From contig CM060733.1 of assembly GCA_030704615.1 (NCBI GenBank), positions 48,732,001-48,796,000 of the forward strand: a DNA stretch of 64,000 bases, given 5' to 3'. This stretch comes from Takakia lepidozioides (taxonomy: Eukaryota > Streptophyta > Takakiopsida > Takakiales > Takakiaceae). The notes below the pieces were generated by a model that saw only the letters and a list, made by a program, of their open reading frames with translations, ran no database searches and was not told the origin of the DNA. Below, piece after piece: positions 33,724 through 44,600 of this stretch. The position numbers and the translations under genes were made by a program. Positions within the stretch are counted from its first letter, which is position 1. Every line of letters starts with the position of its first letter.

Positions 33724-34218
33724 TGATGGAGACGAAGCAGACTTCAATTGGCGGCATAAGAAAAGTCGAGATCCCAAATTTAGAACTCAGCTCAAGTTCT
33801 GACGTGCTGAATCTATCTTCACATTGCCACTGCAGATCTGCTCCAGCTCCTTGTCTTCTCATCTCGTCAACTCCAGATCAGCTCCACACCTCATCTTCGC
33901 ATCATTTTGGTGCTCTTATCTCACGGAATAGCTAGCTACCTCTCCAATCTAAACCATTCTCGGAACAATGCATACTTTGCATAAGATCTTTCTTACTGCT
34001 CTTTCAACCTGCCCTAGAATAGCAAGTTATCTCTCTCGCAACCTCTGCCTTACCAATATTCACTCCCTCCTTATCTACTGTTAGCATGTTTGCTACGGCC
34101 ACAGGGATATTCCCCCTTAGTAAGCCTCCACGGCCTTCTGGGTGGTTATTTTTTCGACCGCTGTGACATCTTCTTTTACTTAATTTGACTCCACAAAAAA
34201 AAAAAAAAAAAAAAAATT

Positions 34219-34290
34219 AATAGATGGATAGAACATGGATGAATATGTAGTATACTTTACATTCATGGATGGATAGAAATATTTATGTAT
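34219..34290. repeat. Remainder of the interrupted tandem repeat
   Basis: After the LINE poly(A) and target duplication, the sequence GGATGAATATGTAGTATACTT ... CATTCATGGATGGATAGAAAT matches the middle of the 149-bp unit at 26560-26920. Confidence 0.85.
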
Positions 34291-34534
34291 ATATATAATT
34301 ATTTTTAGTTGCAAAAGGTTGTATAAAAGGGAGCACACTACGCTTACCCGCCGAGTTGAATGCAAGCGTGGGAGCTTTGCTGGTACGGTCGCCGGGGATA
34401 GCCGTACCAGTACCAGCGACGTTCCGGCAGATCGCACTGTCAAATCCCCACCCCCCCCTTGCTCCCCTCTCACCTGCGAGCCTGTATTTGTAGAATAAAG
34501 CATTAGGAAATCAGTTATATGGCAAGAAGTGGAC

Positions 34535-34680
34535 GGTAGTGTGGTGGCTAGGTGACGTGCGTTATGAAGTTGAGGTCTGAGGTTTAATCCGAGGTACTGA
34601 AGTCACATTGACTGATTGGATGCACATTGGACTGATTAATATAATTTTTCATCTCCAAAATAATCCTAAGTCCAAGATCA
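34535..34680 (+). repeat. Possible tRNA-derived SINE
   Basis: GTGGTGGCTAGGTGACGTGC (A-box-like) and GAGGTTTAATCCG (B-box-like, 34580-34592) are spaced as in a tRNA-derived promoter. The tail is not clear. Confidence 0.35.
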
Positions 34681-35500
34681 TGGCTACACTCCCCTGTTCC
34701 CTCTGTCCCCTCATTGTTCCCAGTCCCGCTCCCCTATCCCTGTCCCTTGTCCTCGCTCCCCCCTTCCCGATCTTGCTCCTCTCCTCGCCTCGGTTCCGGT
34801 TCCTGCTCCCCTACTCGCCCTATGGAATGCGGCTCGCTCCCCCGTCCCACTATGAGGAGCAAGGATCTTGGACCGGGAACAGGAGAGTAAAATTGGAGAA
34901 TGTTTGGGAACATGGTCCTAAAAATGGGGAGCGTGAGGAGGGAGCAGAAGGTGTGGATCACTCCCCACCTTTATAGTGGGGAAGAGATTTGACAGGTAGT
35001 CTGCCGGAGCCTCCCACCACCTCACACTACTTGCCTTAAACTCGGAGTCCTTGCCGTATAGAAGTGTAGCTTTAAGATTCTATGAAGAAATTGAATTTCA
35101 TAACTCATGTTGGTTAGTGGCTACAATATGCCGATCTCGATGCAGTGACATCTGCTGAGCATCAGAGAATTGTGAGAGGCACTACGTCCGAATTGACCCT
35201 CCTATACCTTCCCGACCGAGCGTGGACACTAAGCATTGGTGAGAAATGAGGATGTCCTGGGAGAAATTGGCCAGAAATTGGCCAAGTAACGTTTTGAAAG
35301 TATAACTATATGTACAACTTGCAGTAACGCTTGAGGGTTCCAATCTGACTAGATTAAGTGATGGATCCATGATGAACAGATGGTGTGTGCAAGAGAGTTC
35401 TCTTATAAAGCAATCTGTGCAGGATTAGAGAACTAATCTTGCAGAACCGTATCCGTGTAAGTTATGAAATTATGATCCTAAAAGTCTCTTGTAGAGCTTG
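34681..35500. other. Intergenic DNA, pyrimidine-rich then AT-rich
   Basis: 34690-34830 is a C/T-rich stretch (TCCCCT-type words). The rest is ordinary AT-rich DNA. No gene recognised; ORFs here lack family features. Confidence 0.5.
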
Positions 35501-35507
35501 GGAACTA

Positions 35508-35640
35508 CACCTCATCAGCAGGGAGTGCATGAGTGAGATCTTGTTTGTTGGCCAATACCAGGAGTGGCACATTTGCCATCTTCTCTTCCTCCAGCAATTG
35601 GCTTAGTTCATCACCTCCCCTCCCAATCCCATCCACCTCG
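35508..35640 (-). pseudogene. ARL3-type small GTPase exon fragment
   Basis: Minus strand: ELSQLLEEEKMANVPLLVLANKQDLTHALPADEV. This is the guanine-specificity region (ANKQD motif) of an Arf-like GTPase. The E-L-x-x-L-L-x-E-E-K...VPLLV layout is closest in my memory to ARL3. The fragment ends at GATGAG followed by GTGTAG, which looks like an exon-intron border, and no other GTPase motifs (P-loop, DxxG) are near. It is read through from LINE sequence in the same frame, so it looks like a captured exon piece rather than a gene. The ARL3 name is family knowledge from memory, not a search. Confidence 0.7.
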
Positions 35641-36300
35641 AGAATGTCAAAGTTGGCACAATGTCCTTGACGGAAATGAAGAGGGGTCACTCTCTGGTGA
35701 GAATACCCCGGACAATGTATGAGAGAGTGGACACTGTCTTCAGGCTGCCCACAGATCGGGCGCTTACAATCTGCCTCTCCACTCTGCATCTGTTAATTGT
35801 TCAAAGGTAGGCAAGGGAGGGTAGGCCCCTTGCCATGAGTTTTATTTTCAATCTAGTGCCGAGGGGATAAGCCCTTCAGATCATCCTTAAGAACCTCACC
35901 GACGTCACAGACTGGGAACAACTCCAGTGAAGTGTTATGCCTGACTTCATTTCATCTGACAGTCATTGAGCGACCGACATGGCTTTAGACACAGCCTCCA
36001 AGTCATATTCATCAACCACGCCCTGAACAACCCCGTTGTAGACCATGCTGACATGCTCTCTTTGACCACCCCAACCTGAATTCTAGAGTTGACATGGTTG
36101 GAGTTGTCAACCCACACGGCAGATGCATAGTCCAAAGCAGGCCTAATAACCTTGCAATGCATGGCCCTTTTACCTTCAGAGTTAATCCCTCTGCAGTGGA
36201 AAGATTTAGTGAGGCCCGAAGCTTTGCTTCTAGCTGACTGCCCCACTTTTTGCATAAGTGCATCCCAGTTGGAGGAAAAATCCACACCAAGATATGTGTA
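35641..36300 (-). mobile_element. LINE fragment of the second family (FADD clade)
   Basis: Minus strand: VDFSSNWDALMQKVGQSA, KASGLTKSFHCRGINSEGK, VIRPALDYASAVWV, then a zinc-finger tail CKRPICGQPEDSVHSLIHC. The start matches the end of the LINE RT at 43900-44940 (YLGVEFSSKRTDKW), so it belongs to that family and supplies its C-terminus. Several frameshifts. The 3' part runs directly into the ARL fragment. Confidence 0.75.
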
Positions 36301-36434
36301 GGAAGGGATCTTTCCTTACCCCATCTCCGTTTGGGGTCCCCACCTGGTTATTGAAGCCACCACTGCGAGTTCACTCACACTAAATTCTAGCCTCCACCGG
36401 TCAAAAGGAGAGGTCTACTGGTGACAGAAACAAG

Positions 36435-36680
36435 TTAGAAGTACTGAAAGTCACAATGCGCAGGAGAGACGGGCACCTTCTCACGATCGATGCCTCGCAC
36501 TCTATTGACAGCAGCGCAAACTACTACCCAGGCACCTGAGGCCGAATCTTTCTCAACTGACATTTCAGGGGCATCATCTGGAGTAACACGAAAGAGAGGC
36601 CCAGGACCACCCCCTTCGACAATTGTGCACGTGTATAGGGTCTGCTCATTAGGATCCACCATGCTAGCATGATCATGCAC
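36435..36680 (-). pseudogene. FYRC-domain exon fragment (trithorax/ATX-like)
   Basis: Minus strand, an isolated ORF: DPNEQTLYTCTIVEGGGPG, PLFRVTPDDAPEMSVEKDSA, GAWVVVCAAVNRVRG, KVPVS. The LFRVTPDD...A...SGAW...VNRV pattern fits the FYRC domain, found next to FYRN in trithorax-type histone methyltransferases and in JmjC demethylases. After KVPVS the family consensus (SGPEMFG-like) is lost, so the domain is cut short. No other domain of such a protein is seen near. It could be a captured fragment like its ARL neighbour, or the remaining exon of a decayed gene. Identity is from memory of the family. Confidence 0.55.
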
Positions 36681-37225
36681 GGTTGTAAAACCAACTGGAA
36701 AATATGACCTTCAGTGTCAAACCCAGGCCAATGTGGCTCAACAAACCTGTTAAAGAGCTTGTCAGTCTATCACAACTTGACCTAGTAGGTGATTTGCACA
36801 CTCAGGAAAAACCACAATTGGGAAAGTGGTATTTAGTCATCTTCTCAAGGTTAGATTCTGAGAGTTGCTTGATGAACATCAGAGACACATCAAGTCTCTG
36901 ATCAGCTGGCAAAGAGCATAAAAAGATCTAGGAAGTCAAATAAACATGTAATATGTAACCTCCTTTGTCATACATAGCGAATGTTCCCCTGCTGAAGCCT
37001 GTAAAGATTAACAAGATCAGTGCATCTGGTCAAATGACACTACAAAGATGTCCAAAGCACCCCTCTGTTATCCTGTCCCTTGCGCAAGTAAACTAACATG
37101 ATTTCAAAACTCTGCAAAACTCGGAAACATAGAACGACCTAAATCCTGTTTTCCATCCTTGAAGTAACGAAGCAGTGGCATTAACTGTGGCAGCAGCCGT
37201 TTCACAATGCCACACTGAGCTTGAG

Positions 37226-39293
37226 TTAACCACCCTTTGTAGGTGCTTCTGCCCTCAGGTTGACTGCTCGTTCCTTGTCTCCATTACTTTGACGATCAAT
37301 GTGTGCCCCATTTGACTTTTTAATCACAGCCTTCACTTCATTGGCCACCTCTTGCTTGGGCGGTTCACTGGCCTCGGCTGTCTGAGTTATCTCCAAGCTG
37401 TCATCTCCATCTGTAATTAGCAGTTGATGTCAAGAAACCCTTTGAACATCTATGACCAAACACCTACAGTTCGGGACTACTTGGAAATCAGTGCGAGCTG
37501 GACAACTGGAAGATTTTGACATCCAGTGCTGGTAGCATCCTATTGAGTACTTCCAAATATATCCATCACTGCTGAACCTTCCAGCCTTCCAGCCATTGAA
37601 CCAGTAATCAATTGGATTACTTAGGTATGAACTAGCATGACTCTCTCACAGCCAACTAGGTTCAACTTGAGTCTAATATGACATATAGTCATATGTCACA
37701 CATACAAACTTGACTCAGCAGCAGCTGGCTGAACGAGTGTACTACGAGCTTCTTTCAGGTACCATCCTTTTTTTTCTTGATGTCGCCCAAAAACTCAACA
37801 ACACAGGGCCAGTCACTAGAAGATGACGGACCTAGTTTGCCTGGCTCTGACTCCTCTTTGTTCTTCCAGTAATCATCCAGGTCAGCATCCAATGACTGGC
37901 CTCCAAACTTCTTATCTTTCAAGCGCCACTGCCATGTCCACACCCAACATACATCCAGCAATTAGGGTAAGCACACCTCAAACCCCATGCTACGATATAC
38001 TGTCCCCATCTATGAACTGTACCTACCAATTCGACGTCTGATCAACAATAAGCTGTTGCAATGCTAATGAGACATCTGACATCACTTGCACCAGCCCTGC
38101 TTTAGTGACAAACAGGATCCAACAAAAGTGTGATCTCCTACTGAACCAACACACTATCTAGGCCAATGCCAATTAAGTGACAAGTTCTCCGAAGTTACAT
38201 GTAGTGTCACTAATGGAGGACTGGCATTGAGTGCAAGGTGCTATGCTATTACTAAGATCCATCAACTAAATACGGACAAACATTTAAGAAAATCTCCTTC
38301 AATCCAAGAAGTCTACAACTTCAAATGAGCAGGGAGTGTCTGGCTGGCAAACAAAGGCCCAATTTGGTCCTGCAATACCTGCAACAGGACCTCACATATT
38401 AAGTACTATCTCACTTAAGAAATACTTTGAGGCTAACCTCATCCAGGTCAGCATCAAGGGCCTCTTTAGTCAAGTTCTTGCGATCGCGATCCCGATCACG
38501 ACCGCGCCCACCTGCCACAAATTCAGGCGGTTCGTGAATCGTACATGCACACATCATCCAATCAATACACAAAACCTTTAGTCTCTCTGTTCTCCCGTGA
38601 ATACATTTAGAGGACATTTGTATGACTGAGATTCACGATACAAATAGATTAGAGTGTTCAACAAAGCAAGTTACGAGGGGGCGGGATAGCTAGCACCTGG
38701 TCAAGCCCACTTACAACATCAACCAAACTGCAAGCATCACCACTTTCTCCAGAGCATCAATTCTCTCACGTCTACTGAGGCGTGCATCCAGCATGTGCAT
38801 CATGTTGCCCTCCTGGATGAGAGAACTGCCCAATCGACCAAACTGGAAACCGTCTGAATACTCTCTAATACACCATGGTTGATATGGCCTCTGGGCAAAG
38901 AACCTCCTCCACACCACCCCACCAACCTTTGAAGTAGCTGAACAATCTTAGATTTAGACACGCACTAGAGGCAGATCACAACGCACCCCAGGCTCGACCC
39001 CTGTGTCCTCGGGCATGCCCCCGCCCATACAGAAGCGGCCCTTGCGGAGGCCCCACGGGACGCTTCAGAATCCCAGCCCCTTGCACTCCCATCGCCACCA
39101 GACCCCGCTGTGCAACCGCTCTGCCATAGCCCGGCGCCACCAATGGCTGCACATGGTGTGGAGCTTGGTGCGCGTAGGCAGGCTGGTACTGATCGGCCCA
39201 CACATTGTAAGCCGGGCCCTGTCGATACTGAAACCCTCCCGCAGCGCCCCCCCGCCCCCCCATGGCCTGCCTCTGCCTTCCCTGCCCTTGCAT
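37226..39293 (-). CDS. FOP/CHTOP-like RNA-binding protein (TREX-associated), four exons
   Basis: Minus-strand gene joined by phase: exons 39293-38987, 38511-38438, 37928-37763, 37410-37226 (TAA), about 243 residues from the ATG at 39293. All junctions are GT-AG and keep frame. The N-terminal exon is rich in Arg, Gly and Gln (MQGQGRQRQAMGGRGG; LLYGRGHARGHRGR). An RDRDRDR stretch follows, then two LDxxLDxx motifs: LTKEALDADLDEW and SLDADLDDYWKNKEE. This paired motif after an RG-rich part is the C-terminal duplication of Friend of PRMT1/CHTOP, which binds the helicase UAP56 in mRNA export; RG repeats are typical arginine-methylation sites. The acidic tail (EITQTAEASEPPKQE) is specific here. Exons further upstream may exist, since the frame is open before 39293. 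A cryptic stop at 37755 would shorten the product if the third intron is retained. Confidence 0.72.
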
Positions 39294-39369
39294 ACCTCCC
39301 GATGCTCCCTCGCAAATCTTTGCTCTTCTCTTTCTCTTTCTCTTTCTCGCAACCCTCTCCTAAGTAGGT

Positions 39370-39528
39370 ACTCAAGGGTATGAGTTGGGTATGAGTGCCT
39401 GGGCCTATGCACAACCTGGGTGATCCTGGGTTCAATTCAATCCTTGTTACATGTGCCTTCAACACCCCCATGGGCTGTGTGTTGTGCCGTTAAACAAACT
39501 TTATGTTCTACTTAAAAAAGAAAAAAAG
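39370..39528 (+). repeat. tRNA-derived SINE with AAACAAACTT-type 3' end
   Basis: A-box-like GGGTATGAGTTGGGTATGAGTG, B box GGGTTCAATTC (39428-39438), and a 3' end GTTGTGCCGTTAAACAAAC followed by an A-rich tail (39510-39528). That 3' end is like those of Au-type plant SINEs. It lies just upstream of the FOP-like gene and opposite to it. Confidence 0.7.
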
Positions 39529-39990
39529 GGGACAGGGATAGAGGCCCTGGAAATTTATTAAATAAAAGCGAGGAAAAAATAACCTCGGAAAAATAACCAT
39601 GGAGGATGAAAAAGGGACCACTGGCCCGTGGCCAAGATGAACCTATGGACGAGTGCCCAAGTGACGGCCGCGTAGAGTACCATTACTTGTGTCGATAGAG
39701 CATCCCAAGCACTCACGCATTGAAAGGTTGATCACATCTTACCATTCACCATCTATCTATGTGATTCATTTGTTTTCCAAACAAAGCTTGAAGTTGAAAA
39801 TCTGATTTAGGCCCTCCAAAGGAGGAGCATGCATTGTGGAGTCTATAACTATATCCCAGAATCCGAGGTCGATCTGCAATGAGGAGAAAATAATGTATGA
39901 AGCCTAACGGGAAGAGATATCAAAGGAGAGGTGCGCTTTTGATTTGCCCTTCCTAAGATGCTTGGGCGCCAACTCACGTCCCAGTCCTCC
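39529..39990. other. Intergenic DNA
   Basis: No gene or repeat family recognised. It separates the SINE from the LINE remnant. Confidence 0.5.
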
Positions 39991-39994
39991 TTAG

Positions 39995-40380
39995 CACTAG
40001 TTGAGCTGCCAACATGCCGGGAGGCAATCACTCAAGACAATAGTTGATTTTGATGTTCCTGAGCAGCGGACCACCTTTCCCCGGGAGTTCTAAAGCTAGA
40101 GAGTAGCTGCAGTCTCCTTCTTTGCGCGCATCTAACAAGAGCTGCACCCAAACCCCTCCAAGCTTTCCGAGCCTCAGACATTAAGTCTGAGTGAACTCTA
40201 TGCAACAACAATTTCACACAAGGCTGAACCCCACCATAAACTAGAGAGCATCTACCCTTCCAAATGTTCCAGAGTGTGTGAGCCCTTAGAGCTGCCCATA
40301 CCGAGCATAGACTCCATAAAGCTCCATTATGCAAATTCAAAAGCAACACAGGGACATTCATGGAAACATTCGGATTCTAA
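39995..40380 (-). mobile_element. LINE 3' fragment, minus strand
   Basis: The frame 40361-40032 encodes PVLLLNLHNGALWSLC, AHTLWNIWKGRCSLVYGG and HSDLMSEARKAWRGL. This matches the C-terminal zinc-domain part at 25700-25930 (LLLLNLHNGTAWNRC, HALWSVWKALCSLVFQGK). It is the same LINE family, reduced to about 380 bases. Confidence 0.8.
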
Positions 40381-40782
40381 GGGCGGTAGACTCTGCAGGC
40401 AAGAGACCATACAAACGCAACAAGGGTACAAATCACCGACTCAGCTTGTCCCCTCTGACAAGCTTCTACTCAGCGGTTCTACTCATACATGGTAAATATC
40501 TAGTAAACATTTTCTGGCAGTCAAGGTAGGATTAGGCAATAGGGATTTAGGGTTGTCATGTGCTTTGATCACTTTTTTTTTGTTATGTTTTTGTTTTTTT
40601 ATTGAGAAAGATTTGTGTTTGGAACATCAACTAAATCATGCCAAGATAGCACTTGAATTTGGGTAATAAGAGTTGATCACTGCCTTAGAGATTATTATTA
40701 TTTAATATTTCAAAAAATATATATTGACTTTTGTTTTGGGTTTTTTCTTGGGTTTTTTCCTTTAACTCATATTAAAACAATT

Positions 40783-41031
40783 ACTAACAGTCAGTAGCTC
40801 AGTTGGATAAGTGCACTGAGTGCCACCCAGATGGTTGTGGGGCCAAATCTTGCTAGTGTCGGGTGTGGTATACTCTTCTCCTCGGTTCTTGGGTGGTGTC
40901 CCATTCCTAGGCCTCATGAAGGAGTTACTGTGAAAGAGGTTATTTTCTCCTATCACTATCAAGGGGCCTTATATGTGAGCTGTCACTCCGAGCTGTTTCC
41001 CTTTTTAAAAAATAAAATAAAAACAATAATA
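40783..41031 (+). repeat. tRNA-derived SINE, copy 1, with 9-bp target duplication
   Basis: The head CAGTCAGTAGCTCAGTTGGATAAG is tRNA-like (A box TAGCTCAGTTGG), followed by a weak B box (GGGGCCAAATC). A body of about 190 bases with GTGAAAGAGG and TGAGCTGTC blocks leads to an A-rich tail. The target duplication AAAACAATT lies at 40774-40782 and 41032-41040. The second copy, at 60411-60629, shares head, body and tail. Confidence 0.85.
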
Positions 41032-41040
41032 AAAACAATT

Positions 41041-41699
41041 TCGACCGGGTATACATCAGTGTTTTTATTTCTGGCGAAATTTCGCACTTTTTCGACCTCA
41101 AAAATCAAAATCGAATATTCTGTCGTAAATTCCCTGTTTTCTCATGGATGAAATCGCCAAAATTCTTAAAAATATATATAAATCTTGGATGAATTCGCCT
41201 AATATGGATGATATACATGGATGAAGTACAGAGGAGGATGATTCTGTCCAAATTTCAGTGGATGAGCAGAAAATATGGCTATTTCCTGCAAAACTCAGTA
41301 GCCAGTCCTGTTCTTTTCAAAATTTGAAAAAAAAAACACTGGTATACATCAGTCTGGCTATGAAGTATAAACCTGAGGCAGTCGCTCCTTTAAAAAAAAA
41401 ACAAAAAACAAAACTGAGACTACCACTACAAAAGCAACCAAAGATGGACTGTTAGGGATGGGGAAGATGATGACAAAGTTGGAACTCTCTAATGCTGCAA
41501 CAACCCCTAAATGTAAAGATCGTGGCCGAGAGACATTTGCAAGCATCACATTAACATATTTCAGTTAACATATGAACATGCACCAAACTTCCTACTTGGA
41601 ATCCACACTGTGTTACTACAGAGAATCGTCTGATTTGTTGGTTCGCAACTGCATCTAGAGGATAATATGGAAAGTTTTAAAATAATAGCTACTTGCTTG
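41041..41699. other. 3' flank of the thioredoxin-like gene, AT-rich
   Basis: No coding sense seen. Runs of A and T and a repeated TACATCAGT word (about 41050 and 41345). It may hold the 3' UTR of the minus-strand thioredoxin-like gene. Confidence 0.5.
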
Positions 41700-44600
41700 C
41701 TACTCTTGCTGACGGGCAATGATGGTGGAGATGAATTGCTCTAGTCTCCGTCGATTGCGTGTTGGAAATTGCTCCACTCGGCAACCATCCTGCTACATCT
41801 GACAGTCTTAGCAGCCGTGCTTGAGACCCAGATTAAAACATGAGAAAGAATATGAACCCTACACAACCCTTGGTGGACTATTTGGGATGCTGCAAGCTAG
41901 CTACATATCCCCCTGCATGCACCTCAAACTCTCATTGATTCATGTTGATGAAATAGATTCTAAGTTGAACTGGCTGACGCCACTATTGTATTTGACTGAC
42001 TACATTTGTAGCATAACCATCCTTCCATGACCCTAGAAATTCCCATAGTGCCTTGAGTATATTTGAGAAAGACATCTCACCATGAAAAATGAAAACATGG
42101 GAACAGAGCGAATTGAATAGAATTGAGCCAAGTCCTGAAAGAGTCCAACCATCCACCGCAATTTCCTTAAAAGAGAGAGGAGGAAGGAGACCAGGAGACA
42201 GATGTTATGGTTCCACACTAAAATTATGGAAAGTTCAGCGTCATTGGATAACACCCTGACAACGGATATTTTTAAGAATAAGAATGAACACTTATGAGGA
42301 TGTCTCCACGCCACTCCCACGTGTACATTGCAAGGTGGCAACCAATATTCTACCTAACAGCCCTACCAAAATGAAGCAGAAAACCAAGAAAGGAGGCACG
42401 TACTGTAAGATCATCATACTCATCGCGCACATTGTGCTTCACAAACCGGATGCCTGTCCATTGGCCTACTGGACACTCTTCCCCACATCCCTGCAATGAA
42501 AGGAACCATATCCTCGTTTAGCATGCATTGCAATTGAACGACAAGTCCTGACCATAGACACTCCGACATAATAAACAACAGTGCATACACTACCATACAC
42601 ACATTGAATACTCAAGAGATTGCTAAAGGTCAAATTCAAGCTCAAGCTAGGGAAAAAGTCCAATCAGAGACACACTCGTTTACAAAGCTTGATGTACTGT
42701 GGCAGGATGTGTCTGCAGGCCCCACAGGATGGGTTGTAGAAGTCCACCACAACCTGTGTCACACGTCCCCTTTCAAAAACTCAGTAATGATTTGTCAATC
42801 TGAAGCTGGGATAGGCCCAACAGACAGCTGAACAGAGGGATTTCAATAACATATTTAGGAACACAATGATGATCCAAACGAGCTCCTCTGTGTCAGAATT
42901 TCGTTTGCAGTAAAATGGCAGAAGATCCTGAATCTCGTAAATCCAGAGCGTACACCCAAGCCTCTGAACATCACAGCATTTAATCCCCAATCCAAGTTTT
43001 ACTGTGCAATGAGGGTACGAAACCAGTTTCTAACTAATTTCGGGGTACAAACGTTGGTTCACGTTTCTCAATACAAAAAGACAAATGTTGCGTAAAAAGT
43101 ATCTTCGTTATGCAGCAATGTAAAGAACATCTTTTGTCACTCTGCCTGGTCTTACTTAACTGGCATCCCACTTGCTCCTGAAGACCAGCTGATCTCAATG
43201 TCAATTGTCATGAGGTTCATCGTTTCATCCCCTACATCAATAGCCTGTTCCCTCCTCTTCTTCAACTGACTAGTGCAGCGTGCTCTAATGGAATACTGCC
43301 AGAACAGGCCTGTTATGGTGGGGAATAAACTGAGTTCATCAAGCCATTTGTCTGACAAAGTAAAGTGATGTCACCAGGTTGGCCCATGTTGAGAAAACTG
43401 CTGTATAAGGCTCATCAAAATTAAGGAGAGCCACTGTGAAGTTTGCCAAAGTTATCTGGCTATGTTCAGAGGTGTTCTTTCTCTTTTCCTCGCTGATGGC
43501 AGTTGTTTGAAGGCTGTGAACATGTGTTGAATGGGGAATCTATCAGGCAAAACAATCAGACGTAGTGTAAAGAGGCCCCAAGTATGATGTGGCCAGTTTC
43601 AGGCGGGCAAAAGCAGGCTTTGTCAGCCTCACCTAGTTCTTATCCACGTACACCAAGAAAGGCTAACAGCATTGCAAAGTTCTAGCATGTAGATCAATGC
43701 ATGAGGAAGTAGTAAGCAAAATCTGAGAGCTTATGCTCTCTACCTGAGTGTTGCTTGAGGAAGAGGCCATGGCTCTCAATCTCTAGTTTCACCCATCCAT
43801 TTGATAGAGCCTTCCTTCCTTGAGAAATGCAGACTGAACTACTCTTCTTACCCCGCAAGGGAAGAGATCATGCACATTAAAACGCCACCAACTCGAGCCT
43901 TTAATGAAATCAAATCGGCATGCTATAGCATCTTCTATAAACCCTCAGTTCTCCTCTTTAACCTTATCTGGAAGACTGAAATGATCCCCTTTCGCTGGTG
44001 ACAGGGGGTAATGTCAATCTATACAAGAAGGGTGACAGAGAAGAACCGGGGAACTACCGTGGCATCACGCTCCTCAATGCTGTTGGCAAGACATTCTGCA
44101 GAGTTATAAGTACTCGTCTCGAGGTTGATCTGGAGTCTAGAGGTTGTTTCCACGAAGGCCAAGCTGGCTTTCGGCGAAACAGGGGCTGTGTGGATCATAT
44201 CTTCACTCTAAGCCAGATTATCCAGGGAAGGAAAAAAGAAGGGAAACCCACTTATGTTTTTTTCCTGGATGTCAAAAAGGCTTATGACACAGTGTGGAGA
44301 GATGGCCTATGGTTCCGCCTCTGGTCTTGTGGGATCAAGGAAAGATGTGGAGAGTTGTCCACAACTTGTATGCTCACACCAAAAGCTGTGTCACTGTTAA
44401 CGGACAGAAATCCAACTTCTTTGACATAGACCAAGGTGTAGCTCAAGGATGTACTCTCTCCCCTCTGCTCGTCAATGTTTTCATCAATCAACTCCTCGAG
44501 GATGAGTGAGGGATTTGGGTTAAGGGTGGGTGATACCACCATACCAGCCCTTATGTTTGCGGATGACTTCGCAGGCATAGGGGAGACTCCAACCAATCTC

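Larger units (their letters stand above)
26923..34218 (+). mobile_element. Near full-length L1-like LINE with 9-bp target duplication
   Basis: A non-LTR retrotransposon inserted in the 149-bp tandem repeat. The target duplication TAATAGATG lies at 26914-26922 and 34219-34227, and a poly(A) tail of about 23 bases lies at 34195-34217. Layout: 5' UTR (to about 27740), ORF1 with a CCHC knuckle, ORF2 with endonuclease and reverse transcriptase, 3' UTR. Compared with the fragment at 25440-26546, it lacks the C-terminal RT zinc domain: frame and homology jump from about 33720 straight into the 3' UTR. Multiple stops and frameshifts make it inactive. Confidence 0.92.

Noticed and set aside
39065-39412. 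ORF with REREREREE start next to the FOP-like exon
   Set aside because: Different frame of the same exon and of an A/G-rich upstream stretch plus a SINE; the frame at 39293 fits the exon phases instead.
40783-40860. Functional tRNA gene
   Set aside because: Only the A-box side resembles a tRNA; the anticodon and acceptor stems do not pair, and a second copy with a shared body shows it is a SINE.
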